Source of the DNA: Conchiformibius sp.
Lineage (GTDB): Bacteria; Pseudomonadota; Gammaproteobacteria; Burkholderiales; Neisseriaceae
NCBI GenBank assembly: GCA_029984035.1
Contig: JASBYJ010000009.1
Coordinates: 23,205 to 87,204 of the forward strand
Direction: 5' to 3'
Length of the DNA: 64,000 bases
The notes under the pieces are model-generated. The model searched no databases. It saw only the letters and a program-made list of their open reading frames with translations, and was not told the DNA's origin. Both the position numbers and the translations under genes were made by a program. Numbering within the stretch: the first letter of the stretch is position 1; each line of letters opens with the position of its first letter. Below, piece by piece: positions 49,948-59,229 of this stretch.

Positions 49948-51984
49948 TTAAAAGCTGTAGTTTACACCTACGCGATATGCTCTGCCGGGATTGGGCGGTA
50001 CAACGCTGCCTGAACGTTGGCTGTGGCTGTAGTACAGTTTGTTGCCAACGTTATCCACCGCGAAGTTCACATTCAGGCTGTCGTTGCCCAAGGGTTTCCA
50101 GTTGGCATACAAGTCATGCACGCCGTAGCCTTGTTTGTGTATGGTATTTTCGCCTGCGGTGAAGGTTTTCGATTGGGCGAAACGTCCGCGCCAGCCTAAT
50201 TCGAGATTGGGGCGGTCAAACCGATAGGATAGCGATGCCACCCAGCGTCTTCCTTGCGGTACGATGTCATAAGGAGATGACGGTAAAGGGAAATCTGCTT
50301 TCGGGTCGGCATAAGCCATACCCAAACGTGCAGTGAGACCCTTCAGGCGGTAGGCTGCATTGAGTTCGTAACCTTTGGTTTTCACTTTGCCTGCATTGCC
50401 CACTACACGGTTTTCCACTTTATAGAAATTCTTGGTTTCCTGATGGAATACCGCACCGTCCAGTGACAAGCCTTCATGCTGCCATGTAAAGCCGATTTCT
50501 GCCAAGCGTGAGCGTTCCATTTTCAAATCAGGGTCGATAAAACGAAGTGCGCGTGCTTTATCGGCGCTATTGCGCGAGTCGGTGAGCGTATTGGCAGATG
50601 CCAATTGAGGGCTGCGGCTGGCGTAGTTCCATTTGGCATTCAACGAGAACGCAGGCGTAACATCCCAAATCAGACCCAAGCTCGGGTTCAACACCCCTTT
50701 TGAAATATGGCGGGAATGCGTTTTTTGCATCGCTGCCGAATTGTTGCCCAAGGTGTCCAGGCTGAAATGGTCGTAGCGCAAACCTGTGGTCAAAGTAACC
50801 GGGTCGAGATGCCAAATACCTTCTGCATACAAACCGTATTCTTTTTTGCTCTCGCCGGAAACATAGCCGCTGCGGCCATCGCTGCTGTGGGTTTTTTCAT
50901 TGCGTACATTGATGCCGTATTTAAACAGATGACCGTGCGGCAGCTCGCTGGTTAGGTTCAGATTGGCACCGGTGGTTTTGGTGCCGCCGCGGCGCATGGT
51001 AACGCTGCCGTCTTGATTGACATAATATTTATCGTTGGCTATCCACGGCAAACGTTCATCTTCTGCTTTAATGTGAAACAGGTTGGCGTCTATATCACGG
51101 ATAAAACCGATGTCTTGGCCTTTGTAGTCTAAATTAACCGTACGGGTACGGGTTTCGATAGGACCGCGCCGCCACAAATCAAACACCATTTCTGCACGGT
51201 CGTTGGCAATACCGTGGTGTTTCTCATCGCGGTAGCTCAAGCCGACACGGTGATTCGGCGCAAATGAGTAACCTAATTTCAACAAATAATTGCTTTGTTT
51301 TCTGGCGGAATTTTTAACAGTGTTTGTTCCCTCTTCAGAAATATGGGGAATCATAATGCTGTTGTAACCTTTGCCTGCTTCATAATCCTTGTTATTCAGC
51401 CAGCTTCCCATCAGCAAACCGTCGAATTGGTCTGTTTTGCCGTATAGCGACAGATTGCCTCCCCAGCCTTTGTTGCTGTTGTATGTAGTGGCAACCCGTG
51501 CACCCAAGTTTTGTCCGTCCTGTAACAAATCGGCAGCATCCACCGTTTGGGCGCGCACTACACCGTTATTTGCACCGATACCTGCACTGGCTGAACCCGC
51601 GCCTTTATCCACTCCGACTACTTTAATCATCGCAGGGTCAAGTTGGAAACGTCCTTGGTGGTACCAAATTTCGGCGGCAGACGTAGTATTGTCCACAACC
51701 AAATCGATTTTGTTCTGTCCGGCGGCACGGATAGACAGATATTGGGCCGATAAACTGCCCCCCCCCGCATTGATATCGGCGCGGTCTGCCAAAATTTCGC
51801 GCATGTCCGTTACATTGCGCTCGGCAACCGCTTTATAGTTACCCGATGCCGCACGGCGGTCTTTCACTGTGATTTCAGGCAGGTTTTGCTCGGTCTCCGC
51901 ATAGGCGGCATTGCCCCACAGTAATATACTGAGACTGAGCAGGCTCAGTCGAAAGAAATGAGTATGGTGAGCTTTATTCTTCAT
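49948..51984 (-). CDS. TonB-dependent outer-membrane receptor, probably phase-variable
   Basis: The 678 residues contain a signal peptide ending AYA at 29, a TonB box PEITVKD at about 36-42, a plug domain (DMREILADRADINAGGG ... NGVVRAQTVDAADLL) and a 22-strand-type barrel ending in the Phe-terminal strand RAYRVGVNYSF. Such receptors import iron, haem, siderophores or zinc; the ligand cannot be told from sequence. A run of nine G in codons 73-76 (Ala-Gly-Gly-Gly) makes the frame vulnerable to slippage. With nine G it is in frame, so the switch is ON here. A Fur-like box lies 55-75 bases upstream, which suggests iron control. Confidence 0.92.
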   Translation of the reverse strand: MKNKAHHTHFFRLSLLSLSILLWGNAAYAETEQNLPEITVKDRRAASGNYKAVAERNVTDMREILADRADINAGGGSLSAQYLSIRAAGQNKIDLVVDNTTSAAEIWYHQGRFQLDPAMIKVVGVDKGAGSASAGIGANNGVVRAQTVDAADLLQDGQNLGARVATTYNSNKGWGGNLSLYGKTDQFDGLLMGSWLNNKDYEAGKGYNSIMIPHISEEGTNTVKNSARKQSNYLLKLGYSFAPNHRVGLSYRDEKHHGIANDRAEMVFDLWRRGPIETRTRTVNLDYKGQDIGFIRDIDANLFHIKAEDERLPWIANDKYYVNQDGSVTMRRGGTKTTGANLNLTSELPHGHLFKYGINVRNEKTHSSDGRSGYVSGESKKEYGLYAEGIWHLDPVTLTTGLRYDHFSLDTLGNNSAAMQKTHSRHISKGVLNPSLGLIWDVTPAFSLNAKWNYASRSPQLASANTLTDSRNSADKARALRFIDPDLKMERSRLAEIGFTWQHEGLSLDGAVFHQETKNFYKVENRVVGNAGKVKTKGYELNAAYRLKGLTARLGMAYADPKADFPLPSSPYDIVPQGRRWVASLSYRFDRPNLELGWRGRFAQSKTFTAGENTIHKQGYGVHDLYANWKPLGNDSLNVNFAVDNVGNKLYYSHSQRSGSVVPPNPGRAYRVGVNYSF
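51758..51766. repeat. C9/G9 homopolymer inside the TonB receptor gene
   Basis: Nine consecutive C on the plus strand (nine G on the coding strand) fall near residue 74 of the receptor. Gain or loss of one base would truncate the protein within the plug domain. Poly-G tracts of this length drive phase variation in neisserial genes such as hmbR and hpuA. Confidence 0.9.
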
Positions 51985-52440
51985 AAGATTAAATCCTTAA
52001 ACGAGGTAACAAAAAATATTGATTCAGCATATTAATTATAAATAATAAGCATTATCAATTTTAATTTTAACAGTTCTAATACAATTCATCAATAAAGTTA
52101 ACGATTTTCCGGATGAATCCAGTATCTTGTATTTTAGTATGTTGATTTAATAAGGATTTAATTTTCTTGTTTCTTGGGGTGAAGTAAGGATATGTATTCC
52201 GATGTATATTTTTGTTGTGCCGGTATTATTGTGAGATTTATCTTTCTTTACGCAGAGTATGCCTTTATAAAGTAAGGCTGCCTGAAAATTCTTTAACTGT
52301 GCGGACGGAAATAAAATACAAAATATCCGAATATATTGTTCGAACGGGACTAACGATATGTTTCAGGCTGCCTGAAACACCGTGAACCGTGTACAATACA
52401 CTCCGTTTCTAATTCCCCGGTTAATTATGGACGACCTTCC
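51985..52440. other. Divergent regulatory region between the TonB receptor and mgtE
   Basis: This AT-rich interval contains the Fur-like box, two uptake sequences (about 52279 and 52363) and the mgtE promoter region. No gene is seen. Confidence 0.6.
52040..52058 (-). promoter_or_regulatory. Fur-like box upstream of the TonB receptor gene
   Basis: On the minus strand the sequence TGATAATGCTTATTATTTA resembles the Fur consensus GATAATGATAATCATTATC, matching best in its left half. It lies about 55-75 bases upstream of the receptor ATG, in an AT-rich promoter region. Confidence 0.6.
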
Positions 52441-52441
52441 C

Positions 52442-52526
52442 AAGGGCATCTGTCCCTTTTCAGTCTCTTTGTTTTTCTTCTAATTCATTCTGCCTGAGCG
52501 CTCCCGGCCGAACAGGTAGAGGGAGC
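52442..52526 (+). promoter_or_regulatory. Structured leader of mgtE with a sequestered ribosome-binding site
   Basis: Two hairpins are visible. The first is AAGGG (52442-52446) with CCCTT (52454-52458), followed by TTTC. The second is GCTCCC (52500-52505) with GGGAGC (52521-52526). The second arm overlaps the Shine-Dalgarno sequence GAGGGAG (52519-52525), so folding would block translation of mgtE. It does not look like the M-box riboswitch that I know from Firmicutes. Confidence 0.45.
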
Positions 52527-52530
52527 ATGT

Positions 52531-53964
52531 ATGGAATCTCAAACCGAACGCCTGTACGGTGACACTACCCAATTGCAGGCAGATATCGAACACATCAGCC
52601 GCCTGGCCGCACAATTACTTCCCTGCTACGCCGATATCAGTGCGGAACATACTCTGGAAAATCCGCACGACAATGCGCGCCTGCAAATGCTTATCGGTAT
52701 TCTGCACGAGCTGCATCCTGCCGATGTGGCTGCCGTTTTGGAAAACCTGCCGCAAAAAGAACGGGTATTGGTGTGGAAACTTGCTATTCCGGAAGAAGAC
52801 GGCGAAGTATTGTTGGAAGTATCCGATGCCGTCCGCGAAAGCCTGATTGAAACCATGAACCGCGATGAACTGCTTGCCGCGGTGGAAGACATGGATGCGG
52901 GTGAATTGGCGGAGTTGGCAGACGACTTGCCCGAGCAGGTGGTGGAAGAAGTCCTGCAGGATTGGGACGAAGAAGAACGCGCCCAAGTCGAAACCGTCCG
53001 TTCTTATAAGGACGGACAAGTCGGTGCGGTGATGGACTTTGAAATTGTCAGTATTCGTGCCGATGTCAGCTGCGAAGTGGTTTTGCGTTATCTGCGCCGT
53101 TTTGAGACGCTGCCCGACCACACCGATAAAATTTTTGTGGTGGATGAAGACGATGTATTGCAGGGCGTGCTGCCTATCCGTAAGCTGTTGGTTGCCGACC
53201 CCGATGAATTGGTAGAAAACGTCATGACGCGGGATGTGGTGAAATTCCGTCCGGAAGACGATGTGGAAGATGCCGCCCAGGCGTTCGAACGCTACGACTT
53301 AATCAGCGCTCCCGTTATCGATGCCGACAAAAAACTGATTGCCCGACTCACTGTGGACGAAATGTTGGACGTTATCCGCGAAGAAAGCGAAGCGGATATG
53401 TTGAATATGGCGGGTTTGAAGGAAGAGGAAGATTTGTTTGCACCCGTGTGGGATTCGGTGAAAAACCGTTGGGTGTGGCTGGCGGTGAATTTGGTTACGG
53501 CCTTTATCGCCAGCCGCGTGATTGGCGCGTTTGAACAATCTATCGCGCAAATTGTGGCATTGGCGGCATTGATGCCGATTGTGGCGGGTATCGGCGGTAA
53601 TTCGGGCAACCAAACCATTACCATGATTGTGCGCGCAATGGCAAACGCGCAGATTTCCACCACCCAAGCCATGCGCTTGTTGAAAAAAGAATTGGGTGTG
53701 GCCTTGGTGAACGGTGTGATTTGGGGCGGCGTGATGGGTGCCGTGTCGTATTGGATGTACCACAGCGCAGGCATCGGCTGGGTGATGGTGGCCGCCATGA
53801 CGTTAAACCTGCTGTTGGCTGCCGTTTTGGGGGTGTTAATCCCCGTAGTGATGGAAAAAATCGGACGCGACCCCGCATTGGGCAGCTCGGTGTTGATTAC
53901 CGCCGTAACCGATTCGGGCGGATTCTTGATTTTCTTGGGTTTGGCCACCATGTTTTTGTTGTAA
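52531..53964 (+). CDS. mgtE: Magnesium transporter MgtE
   Basis: MgtE is an inner-membrane Mg2+ channel gated by cytosolic Mg2+. The 477 residues have the N domain (about 30-135; LHPADVAAVLENLPQKERVLVWK), two CBS domains (about 150-265; VMTRDVVKFRPEDDVEDAAQAFERYDLISAPVIDADKKLIARLTVDEMLDV), a plug helix and five membrane helices (about 310-477) with LAALMPIVAGIGGNSGNQTITMIVRAMA. The start at 52531 is preceded by GAGGGAG; an ATG at 52527 is out of frame. The leader structure suggests translational control. Confidence 0.96.
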   Translation: MESQTERLYGDTTQLQADIEHISRLAAQLLPCYADISAEHTLENPHDNARLQMLIGILHELHPADVAAVLENLPQKERVLVWKLAIPEEDGEVLLEVSDAVRESLIETMNRDELLAAVEDMDAGELAELADDLPEQVVEEVLQDWDEEERAQVETVRSYKDGQVGAVMDFEIVSIRADVSCEVVLRYLRRFETLPDHTDKIFVVDEDDVLQGVLPIRKLLVADPDELVENVMTRDVVKFRPEDDVEDAAQAFERYDLISAPVIDADKKLIARLTVDEMLDVIREESEADMLNMAGLKEEEDLFAPVWDSVKNRWVWLAVNLVTAFIASRVIGAFEQSIAQIVALAALMPIVAGIGGNSGNQTITMIVRAMANAQISTTQAMRLLKKELGVALVNGVIWGGVMGAVSYWMYHSAGIGWVMVAAMTLNLLLAAVLGVLIPVVMEKIGRDPALGSSVLITAVTDSGGFLIFLGLATMFLL

Positions 53965-54233
53965 TAACTAACCCTGTCTCTATTTTTCAGGCAGCCTGAA
54001 CGAAGGTTGTGTTGGCAGCCGGTTTGGGCGAATGCATTCCTGTCGGGCAGCCTGAAGCTCCTTTCGGGGCTTTCATTCAATACGCAGATAAAGCGGCACA
54101 AATCGGGACTGCGGCCCAATCCGTGCCGTAGCGGCTCGGCATTACCGCCTTTCAAACGCCCGTTTTTTTCAGGCAACCTGTTGCGGTATCGCTTTGACTG
54201 CACAGGACGCACTATCCGGTAAGGAATAATGGG

Positions 54234-56423
54234 ATGAACAAAACATCAGATTACGAAACCGTATCACGACGATTTGCCGACTATTGCGCCACGCAAAATG
54301 CCGAAGCGGCAGGCTGCCTGAAACAGGCTTTCAAGCTGGCGGAAAAGCACTATCCCCAAGATGCGCGCGCGACACAAAGCGGCGAGCCGGTTTTATCACG
54401 TCTGCTGTATACCGCATTGATGGTCAATGATATTGATTTGTCGCATGAAGCCGTAGCCGCTACCGTGCTCACCGATTTGCCGCGCTATCTGGAAAACTGG
54501 GAAACTGTTGTCATCGAACAATGCGGTTCGGGTGTGGCGGCTTTGGTGCGCGGTATCGCCCAAATCCAGCAGCTCACCCATTTTGCCCGTATGGACGTTA
54601 CCGCTGCGCCGCAACAAAGGGCGGAACAGGCGGAAACCATGCGCAAAATGCTGCTGGCGATGGTGTCGGATATTCGTGTGGTATTGATTAAGCTGGCGTT
54701 GCGCACCCGCACCATGCAATATCTGCGCAGCCTGCCTGATACGCCTTATACCCGCACTTTGGCCAAAGAAACGTTGGATATTTTCGCCCCGCTTGCCAAC
54801 CGTTTGGGCGTATGGCAGCTCAAATGGCAGCTCGAAGACTTGGGTTTCCGTCATTACGACCCGCAAGAATACCGCCGCATCGCCAATCTTTTGGATATGA
54901 AACGCGAAGAGCGTTTGGAATATATCGATAACTTTATCCGGATTGTACGCGGGGAAATGGATAAGGCGGGTATCCGCTGCGACGTGGCAGGCCGTCCCAA
55001 GCACATTTATTCCATTTACAAAAAAATGGTCAAGAAAAAGCTGGACTTTGACGGCCTGTACGACATTCGCGCCGTGCGGATTTTGGTGGACAGCGTGGCG
55101 GAGTGTTACAGCACTTTGGGCATCGTCCACAGCCTGTGGCAGCCGGTTCCGGGCGAGTTTGACGACTACATCGCCAATCCGAAAGGCAACGGTTACAAAA
55201 GTTTGCACACCGTGATTGTCGGGCCGCAGGACAAGGGCATCGAAGTGCAAATCCGCACCTTTGAAATGCACGAGTTCAACGAATTCGGCGTGGCGGCGCA
55301 CTGGCGTTACAAAGAGGGCGGCAAGGGCGACAGTGCCTACGAACAAAAAATCGCGTGGTTGCGCCAACTGCTGGATTGGCGCGAAAACATGGCGCAAAGC
55401 GGCACGGAAGATTTGGCGTCTGCCTTTCAAACCGAATTGTTCAACGACACCATTTATGTGCTGACCCCGCACGGCAAAGTGTTGTCGCTGCCTGCGGGCG
55501 CGACCCCGATTGATTTTGCCTACGCGCTGCACAGCGATTTGGGCGACCGTTGTCGCGGCGCGAAGGTGGACGGGCAAATCGTGCCTTTGTCCACCGCTTT
55601 GGAAAACGGCCAGCGTGTGGAAATCATTGCCGCGAAAACGGGCGAGCCTTCGGTAAACTGGCTGCACGAGGGCTGGGTGAAAAGCAGCCGCGCCATCGGC
55701 AAAATCCGCGCCTACATCCGCCGTCAAAACGCGGAAACGATACGCGAAGACGGCAAAAACCAGTTTGACAAAATCGTGGCGAAAATCCACCCGAAGCCGA
55801 ACCAGCAGCAGCTTTGCGAAAAACTGGGCTTTAAAACCTTAGACGAACTTTACAGCGCATTGGGACAAGGCGAATTGACACCGCGCAGCATACAAAAAGC
55901 CTGCGGTGCGCTTGCGCCACCCCCGTCTCTCGCGCCGACTGTCGCCATCGTCAAAAAATCCAAAATCAAAACCGCCGGTCAAAACGGCATATTGGTTAAC
56001 GGAGAAGACGGTTTGCTCACCAATTTGGCCAAATGCTGCAAGCCTGCTCCGCCGGATTTGATTGTAGGTTTTGTTACTCGGGATAAAGGTGTGTCGATAC
56101 ATCGGCGTGAATGCAGCGATTTTGCCCATCTTGCCTGCCAGTCGCCTGAAAAAGTGCTGCCTGCAAGCTGGGCAGCCGTGTCAGGCGAACAGGTTTTCGC
56201 GATTGATATTGAAGTCCGTGCCCACGACCGTAACGGCTTGTTGCGCGATGTGTCTGATGTGTTGACCCGGCATAAACTCAATGTTACTGCCGTCAACACC
56301 CAAAACCGCGATATGGAGGCTCTAATGCGCTTTACTTTGGAAGTGAGACAAGTGGAAGACCTGCCGCGCGTGATGGCATCGCTGGCGGAAATCAAAGGCG
56401 TGGTCGGCGTGGTGCGTTTGTGA
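54234..56423 (+). CDS. relA: GTP pyrophosphokinase RelA, (p)ppGpp synthetase I
   Basis: RelA makes (p)ppGpp on starved ribosomes. The 729-residue chain has a decayed HD hydrolase domain: the position of the metal-binding HDxxE motif reads TVLTDLPRYLE, so hydrolysis should be lost. The synthetase domain has AGRPKHIYSIYKKMVKK, YDIRAVRILVDSVAECYSTLGIVHSLW and PGEFDDYIANPKGNGYKSLHTVIVG; EFDD is the RelA-type (not SpoT-type) motif. TGS (LTPHGKVLSLPAGATPIDFAYALHSDLGD), zinc-finger (LAKCCKPAPPD) and ACT domains follow. A separate SpoT should exist elsewhere. An uptake sequence gives AGCLKQ. Confidence 0.95.
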   Translation: MNKTSDYETVSRRFADYCATQNAEAAGCLKQAFKLAEKHYPQDARATQSGEPVLSRLLYTALMVNDIDLSHEAVAATVLTDLPRYLENWETVVIEQCGSGVAALVRGIAQIQQLTHFARMDVTAAPQQRAEQAETMRKMLLAMVSDIRVVLIKLALRTRTMQYLRSLPDTPYTRTLAKETLDIFAPLANRLGVWQLKWQLEDLGFRHYDPQEYRRIANLLDMKREERLEYIDNFIRIVRGEMDKAGIRCDVAGRPKHIYSIYKKMVKKKLDFDGLYDIRAVRILVDSVAECYSTLGIVHSLWQPVPGEFDDYIANPKGNGYKSLHTVIVGPQDKGIEVQIRTFEMHEFNEFGVAAHWRYKEGGKGDSAYEQKIAWLRQLLDWRENMAQSGTEDLASAFQTELFNDTIYVLTPHGKVLSLPAGATPIDFAYALHSDLGDRCRGAKVDGQIVPLSTALENGQRVEIIAAKTGEPSVNWLHEGWVKSSRAIGKIRAYIRRQNAETIREDGKNQFDKIVAKIHPKPNQQQLCEKLGFKTLDELYSALGQGELTPRSIQKACGALAPPPSLAPTVAIVKKSKIKTAGQNGILVNGEDGLLTNLAKCCKPAPPDLIVGFVTRDKGVSIHRRECSDFAHLACQSPEKVLPASWAAVSGEQVFAIDIEVRAHDRNGLLRDVSDVLTRHKLNVTAVNTQNRDMEALMRFTLEVRQVEDLPRVMASLAEIKGVVGVVRL

Positions 56424-56600
56424 AATTGAAAAGCGATGGATTGGAATGATGAATTGGTATATTTAATTCATCAATAAATGGAAGTCTGTTTTGGTTGTTA
56501 TTAAGTTATAGCGAATATGCAGTGTTGGCTGGAATAGATTAATTCTATTATTTTTCTAAAATGATTGAAAATAAATAAAACACTAACACGCAGCTGTTGA

Positions 56601-57632
56601 TTAATCCTGCTGCCCCGCTTGCACACAAGCAGACATCTGCTCTGCGATAGCATCGCTGACAGTATTCAAACTCCCTGCTTTTGCCTGTTGGTAAGCTTCG
56701 GCCAAGGCGTACGCAAAACCGACAGCATCGGCACCGCCGTGACTTTTCACCACTATTCCGCGCAAGCCTAAGAAAATCGCACCATTATAGCGGCGGGGGT
56801 CAAAGCGGGTTTTGAAGCCGTTTAAGGCGGGCAACGCTCCCAAACCGCCTAATCGGGTCAGCCAGCTGCGTTTAAATTCATCTTTGATGGCCGCCCCTAG
56901 AAATTTTACGGCGCCTTCAATGGTTTTTAACACCACATTACCGACAAATCCGTCCGCCACGACAACATCAACGTTGTTGCCAAATATATCGTTACCTTCA
57001 ATATTGCCGGCAAAATTCAATCCGCTGTTTTTAAGTAGCGCATAAGCCTGTTTGACCGCTTCCGTCCCTTTGATTTCTTCGGTGCCGATATTCAGCAAAC
57101 CGACACGGGCTCTGCCCGAATCGGGGTTGAGTGCCTGATAAAGCGCACTGCCCATTACGGCAAATTGAAACAATTGCTCGGCGGTGCAGTCGGCATTCGC
57201 GCCTAAATCCAATATCAGCGTGTGCCCGCCGTGCGCAGGTAAAAATTTGGCAATGGCAGGTCGTTCAATGCAGGGCAGCATTTTCAAGACAAACCGCGCA
57301 GTTGCCATCAATGCGCCTGTATTACCTGCCGAAACGGCAGCTTGCGCTTCCCCGTTTTTGACCAGTTCCATGGCAATCCGCATGGAAGAATCTTTTTTGT
57401 TCTTCAATGCGGATTGGGGCAATTCGTCCATGCCGACCACTTGCGAAGTATGAACAATCCGAATGCGTTCAAAAGGTGCGCCCGCTTGCGACAAGGCTGC
57501 CTGAACGGCCGGTTCATCGCCTGTCATAATCAAATGCGCATCAGGATATTGCTGTAAAAATGCAACGGCTGCAGGAGCGGTGACATCCAGTCCGATATCG
57601 CCGCCCATGGCATCTACGGCTAAGGTAATCAT
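56601..57632 (-). CDS. plsX: Phosphate acyltransferase PlsX
   Basis: PlsX makes acyl-phosphate from acyl-ACP for phospholipid synthesis. The start MITLAVDAMGGDIGLDVTAPAAVAFLQ is family-standard; an upstream TTG in frame (57644) is less likely. AVSAGNTGALMATARFVLKMLPCIERPAI, LDLGANADCTAEQL, NIGTEEIKGTEAVKQA and NVVLKTIEGAVKF are signatures. The length is 343. It ends the yceD-rpmF-plsX group; the fabH gene that often follows is not here. Confidence 0.95.
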   Translation of the reverse strand: MITLAVDAMGGDIGLDVTAPAAVAFLQQYPDAHLIMTGDEPAVQAALSQAGAPFERIRIVHTSQVVGMDELPQSALKNKKDSSMRIAMELVKNGEAQAAVSAGNTGALMATARFVLKMLPCIERPAIAKFLPAHGGHTLILDLGANADCTAEQLFQFAVMGSALYQALNPDSGRARVGLLNIGTEEIKGTEAVKQAYALLKNSGLNFAGNIEGNDIFGNNVDVVVADGFVGNVVLKTIEGAVKFLGAAIKDEFKRSWLTRLGGLGALPALNGFKTRFDPRRYNGAIFLGLRGIVVKSHGGADAVGFAYALAEAYQQAKAGSLNTVSDAIAEQMSACVQAGQQD

Positions 57633-57747
57633 ATATTCATTCAATCAATTAAGAGACGGGTAACAAAGCGGGTTTTCAGGCAGCCTGAAATACAGCCGAA
57701 ATATAAAAACAAAGCCAGCAATCATTTTGCTGGCTTTATCGTTTTGT

Positions 57748-57927
57748 TTATTCGCCTTTGGCTTTCATCACTTTGCGGCCGCGGTACATTCCGTTGGGAG
57801 AAATGTGGTGCGGACGGTGTGTTTCGCCGGTTGCTTTATCCACAGACAAAGCGGGCGCAGTCAGTGCATCGTGCGAACGGTGCATACCGCGGCGCGAGGG
57901 AGATTTTTTGTTTTGTTGAACAGCCAT
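57748..57927 (-). CDS. rpmF: 50S ribosomal protein L32
   Basis: The 59-residue protein MAVQQNKKSPSRRGMHRSHDALTAPALSVDKATGETHRPHHISPNGMYRGRKVMKAKGE is L32; the cysteine positions of the zinc form are absent, as in many betaproteobacteria. It lies between yceD and plsX, the conserved operon order linking ribosome and lipid synthesis. The start at ATG 57927 follows AGGAGCT. Confidence 0.96.
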   Translation of the reverse strand: MAVQQNKKSPSRRGMHRSHDALTAPALSVDKATGETHRPHHISPNGMYRGRKVMKAKGE

Positions 57928-57955
57928 TTCAAGCTCCTGAAAAATAAAAATGAAA

Positions 57956-58453
57956 CTAATCCGATGACAAACCTGAAAGCACCGAAAAAGGGTTGGGTTT
58001 GTTTTGATTGACGGTTTCCAATTCCGCATTGGTGCAGTGTTCGTGCTTGGGAGAGAACGGCAGAGCCATCAGTATTTGGTCCTCCAGCAAAGACCATACA
58101 TCGGTTTCCGCTTCCGCCACCATACCTTCCAATGTTTCATCGGCAGCCATGGCTTCATCCAACTCCGTTTCATGGGAGAACAAGACAATCCGCACATTCT
58201 CGTCCAACCGATAATCCATCGGCTGCATACAACGCTGACAACGCAGCTTCAGGCTGCCTGAAAGCGATAATGCCAAAAAAGGACGCTGCCATCCGTCTTT
58301 TCCTCCCGATAGGGAATAATGCAAAACGGATGACAAGTCGGTAATATCGTGCGACCAAACGCGTTTATCCAAGCTCCCCAAGTCCACGCTGCCCTGCAGC
58401 GTTTCCCTGTCGGCGGCAAACGCCTGCGGGTCAATCAAAATACGGTTTGACAT
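57956..58453 (-). CDS. yceD: YceD family protein (DUF177)
   Basis: YceD proteins precede rpmF in most bacteria and are linked to 23S rRNA metabolism. The 165 residues contain the core LRCQRCMQPMDYRLDENVRIVLF (Cys pair CxxC at about 75-78) and the ETDVWSLLEDQILMALPFSPKHEHC region with a further Cys. An uptake sequence supplies LSGSLKLRCQ just before the Cys pair. It is divergent from maf, with only 51 bases between start codons. Confidence 0.93.
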   Translation of the reverse strand: MSNRILIDPQAFAADRETLQGSVDLGSLDKRVWSHDITDLSSVLHYSLSGGKDGWQRPFLALSLSGSLKLRCQRCMQPMDYRLDENVRIVLFSHETELDEAMAADETLEGMVAEAETDVWSLLEDQILMALPFSPKHEHCTNAELETVNQNKPNPFSVLSGLSSD

Positions 58454-58504
58454 AAACGCGCCATCATATTATTTTGCCGCTTTACAGTCAAGTTCTTTTG
58501 TAAA

Positions 58505-59101
58505 ATGAACAACCAAGCCAAACTGGTTTTAGCTTCCTCCTCGCGCTTCAGGCAGCAACAATTAAGCAAACTCGGATTAACTTTTACCATCGCGGCACCG
58601 GTTTGCGATGAGACGCCTTTGCCGCGGGAAACGCCCGCGCAAACCGCGGCGCGTTTGGCAGAAGGCAAAGCGCGTTCTTTGTCCGAACATTTTCCCGCAC
58701 ACCTGATTATCGGTGCCGACCAAGTTGCTTTTTGCAACGGCATCCAACTGGGCAAGCCGATGTCGTTTGAAAAAGCTGCCGCCATGCTGCGGCAACTTTC
58801 AGGACAAACCATCAAATTTTACAGTGCGCTATGCCTGTTAAACAGCTTTTCAGGCAGCCTGCATACCCATGTTGACGAAACCACCGTCATTATGCGTACG
58901 CTTTCCGAAAAGCAGATTCAAAACTATCTGCAACGCGAGCCCGACGCCCTCTATTGCGCCGGAGCCGCGAAAAGCGAAGCGTTGGGTGCGGCGTTATTGG
59001 AGCGCATAGACAGCAGCGACCCCAATGCACTGGTTGGTTTGCCGATATTGCGCTTAATCGACTTTCTGGCAGAAGAAGGCGTGGATGTATTAAGTTTTTG
59101 A
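58505..59101 (+). CDS. Maf-like nucleotide pyrophosphatase (YceF type)
   Basis: Maf proteins hydrolyse modified nucleoside triphosphates; the YceF branch prefers 7-methyl-GTP. The start MNNQAKLVLASSSRFRQQQLSKLGL carries the SSSxxR motif, followed by AHLIIGADQVAFCNG and SALCLLNS. The neighbouring yceD-rpmF-plsX genes match the E. coli yceF region, supporting the YceF type. The length of 198 is normal. Uptake sequences are translated as SRFRQQQ and FSGSLHT. Confidence 0.92.
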   Translation: MNNQAKLVLASSSRFRQQQLSKLGLTFTIAAPVCDETPLPRETPAQTAARLAEGKARSLSEHFPAHLIIGADQVAFCNGIQLGKPMSFEKAAAMLRQLSGQTIKFYSALCLLNSFSGSLHTHVDETTVIMRTLSEKQIQNYLQREPDALYCAGAAKSEALGAALLERIDSSDPNALVGLPILRLIDFLAEEGVDVLSF

Positions 59102-59229
59102 AAGTTAAAGTATTGGTGGTTTTTGAATATGATTGACGCCGGCATGCGGAAATCTGAGCAAACACAAAACTTTCAGGCAGCCTTTAAGGTATGATAGGTC
59201 GTTTTTCCTTATCCGTAATGGAGAAAAAT

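Noticed and set aside
52384..52530. M-box riboswitch in front of mgtE
   Set aside because: The conserved M-box segments are not present; only simple hairpins are visible.
54396..55790. 464-codon minus-strand frame opposite relA
   Set aside because: It is the antisense of a conserved gene with a shadow-type composition.
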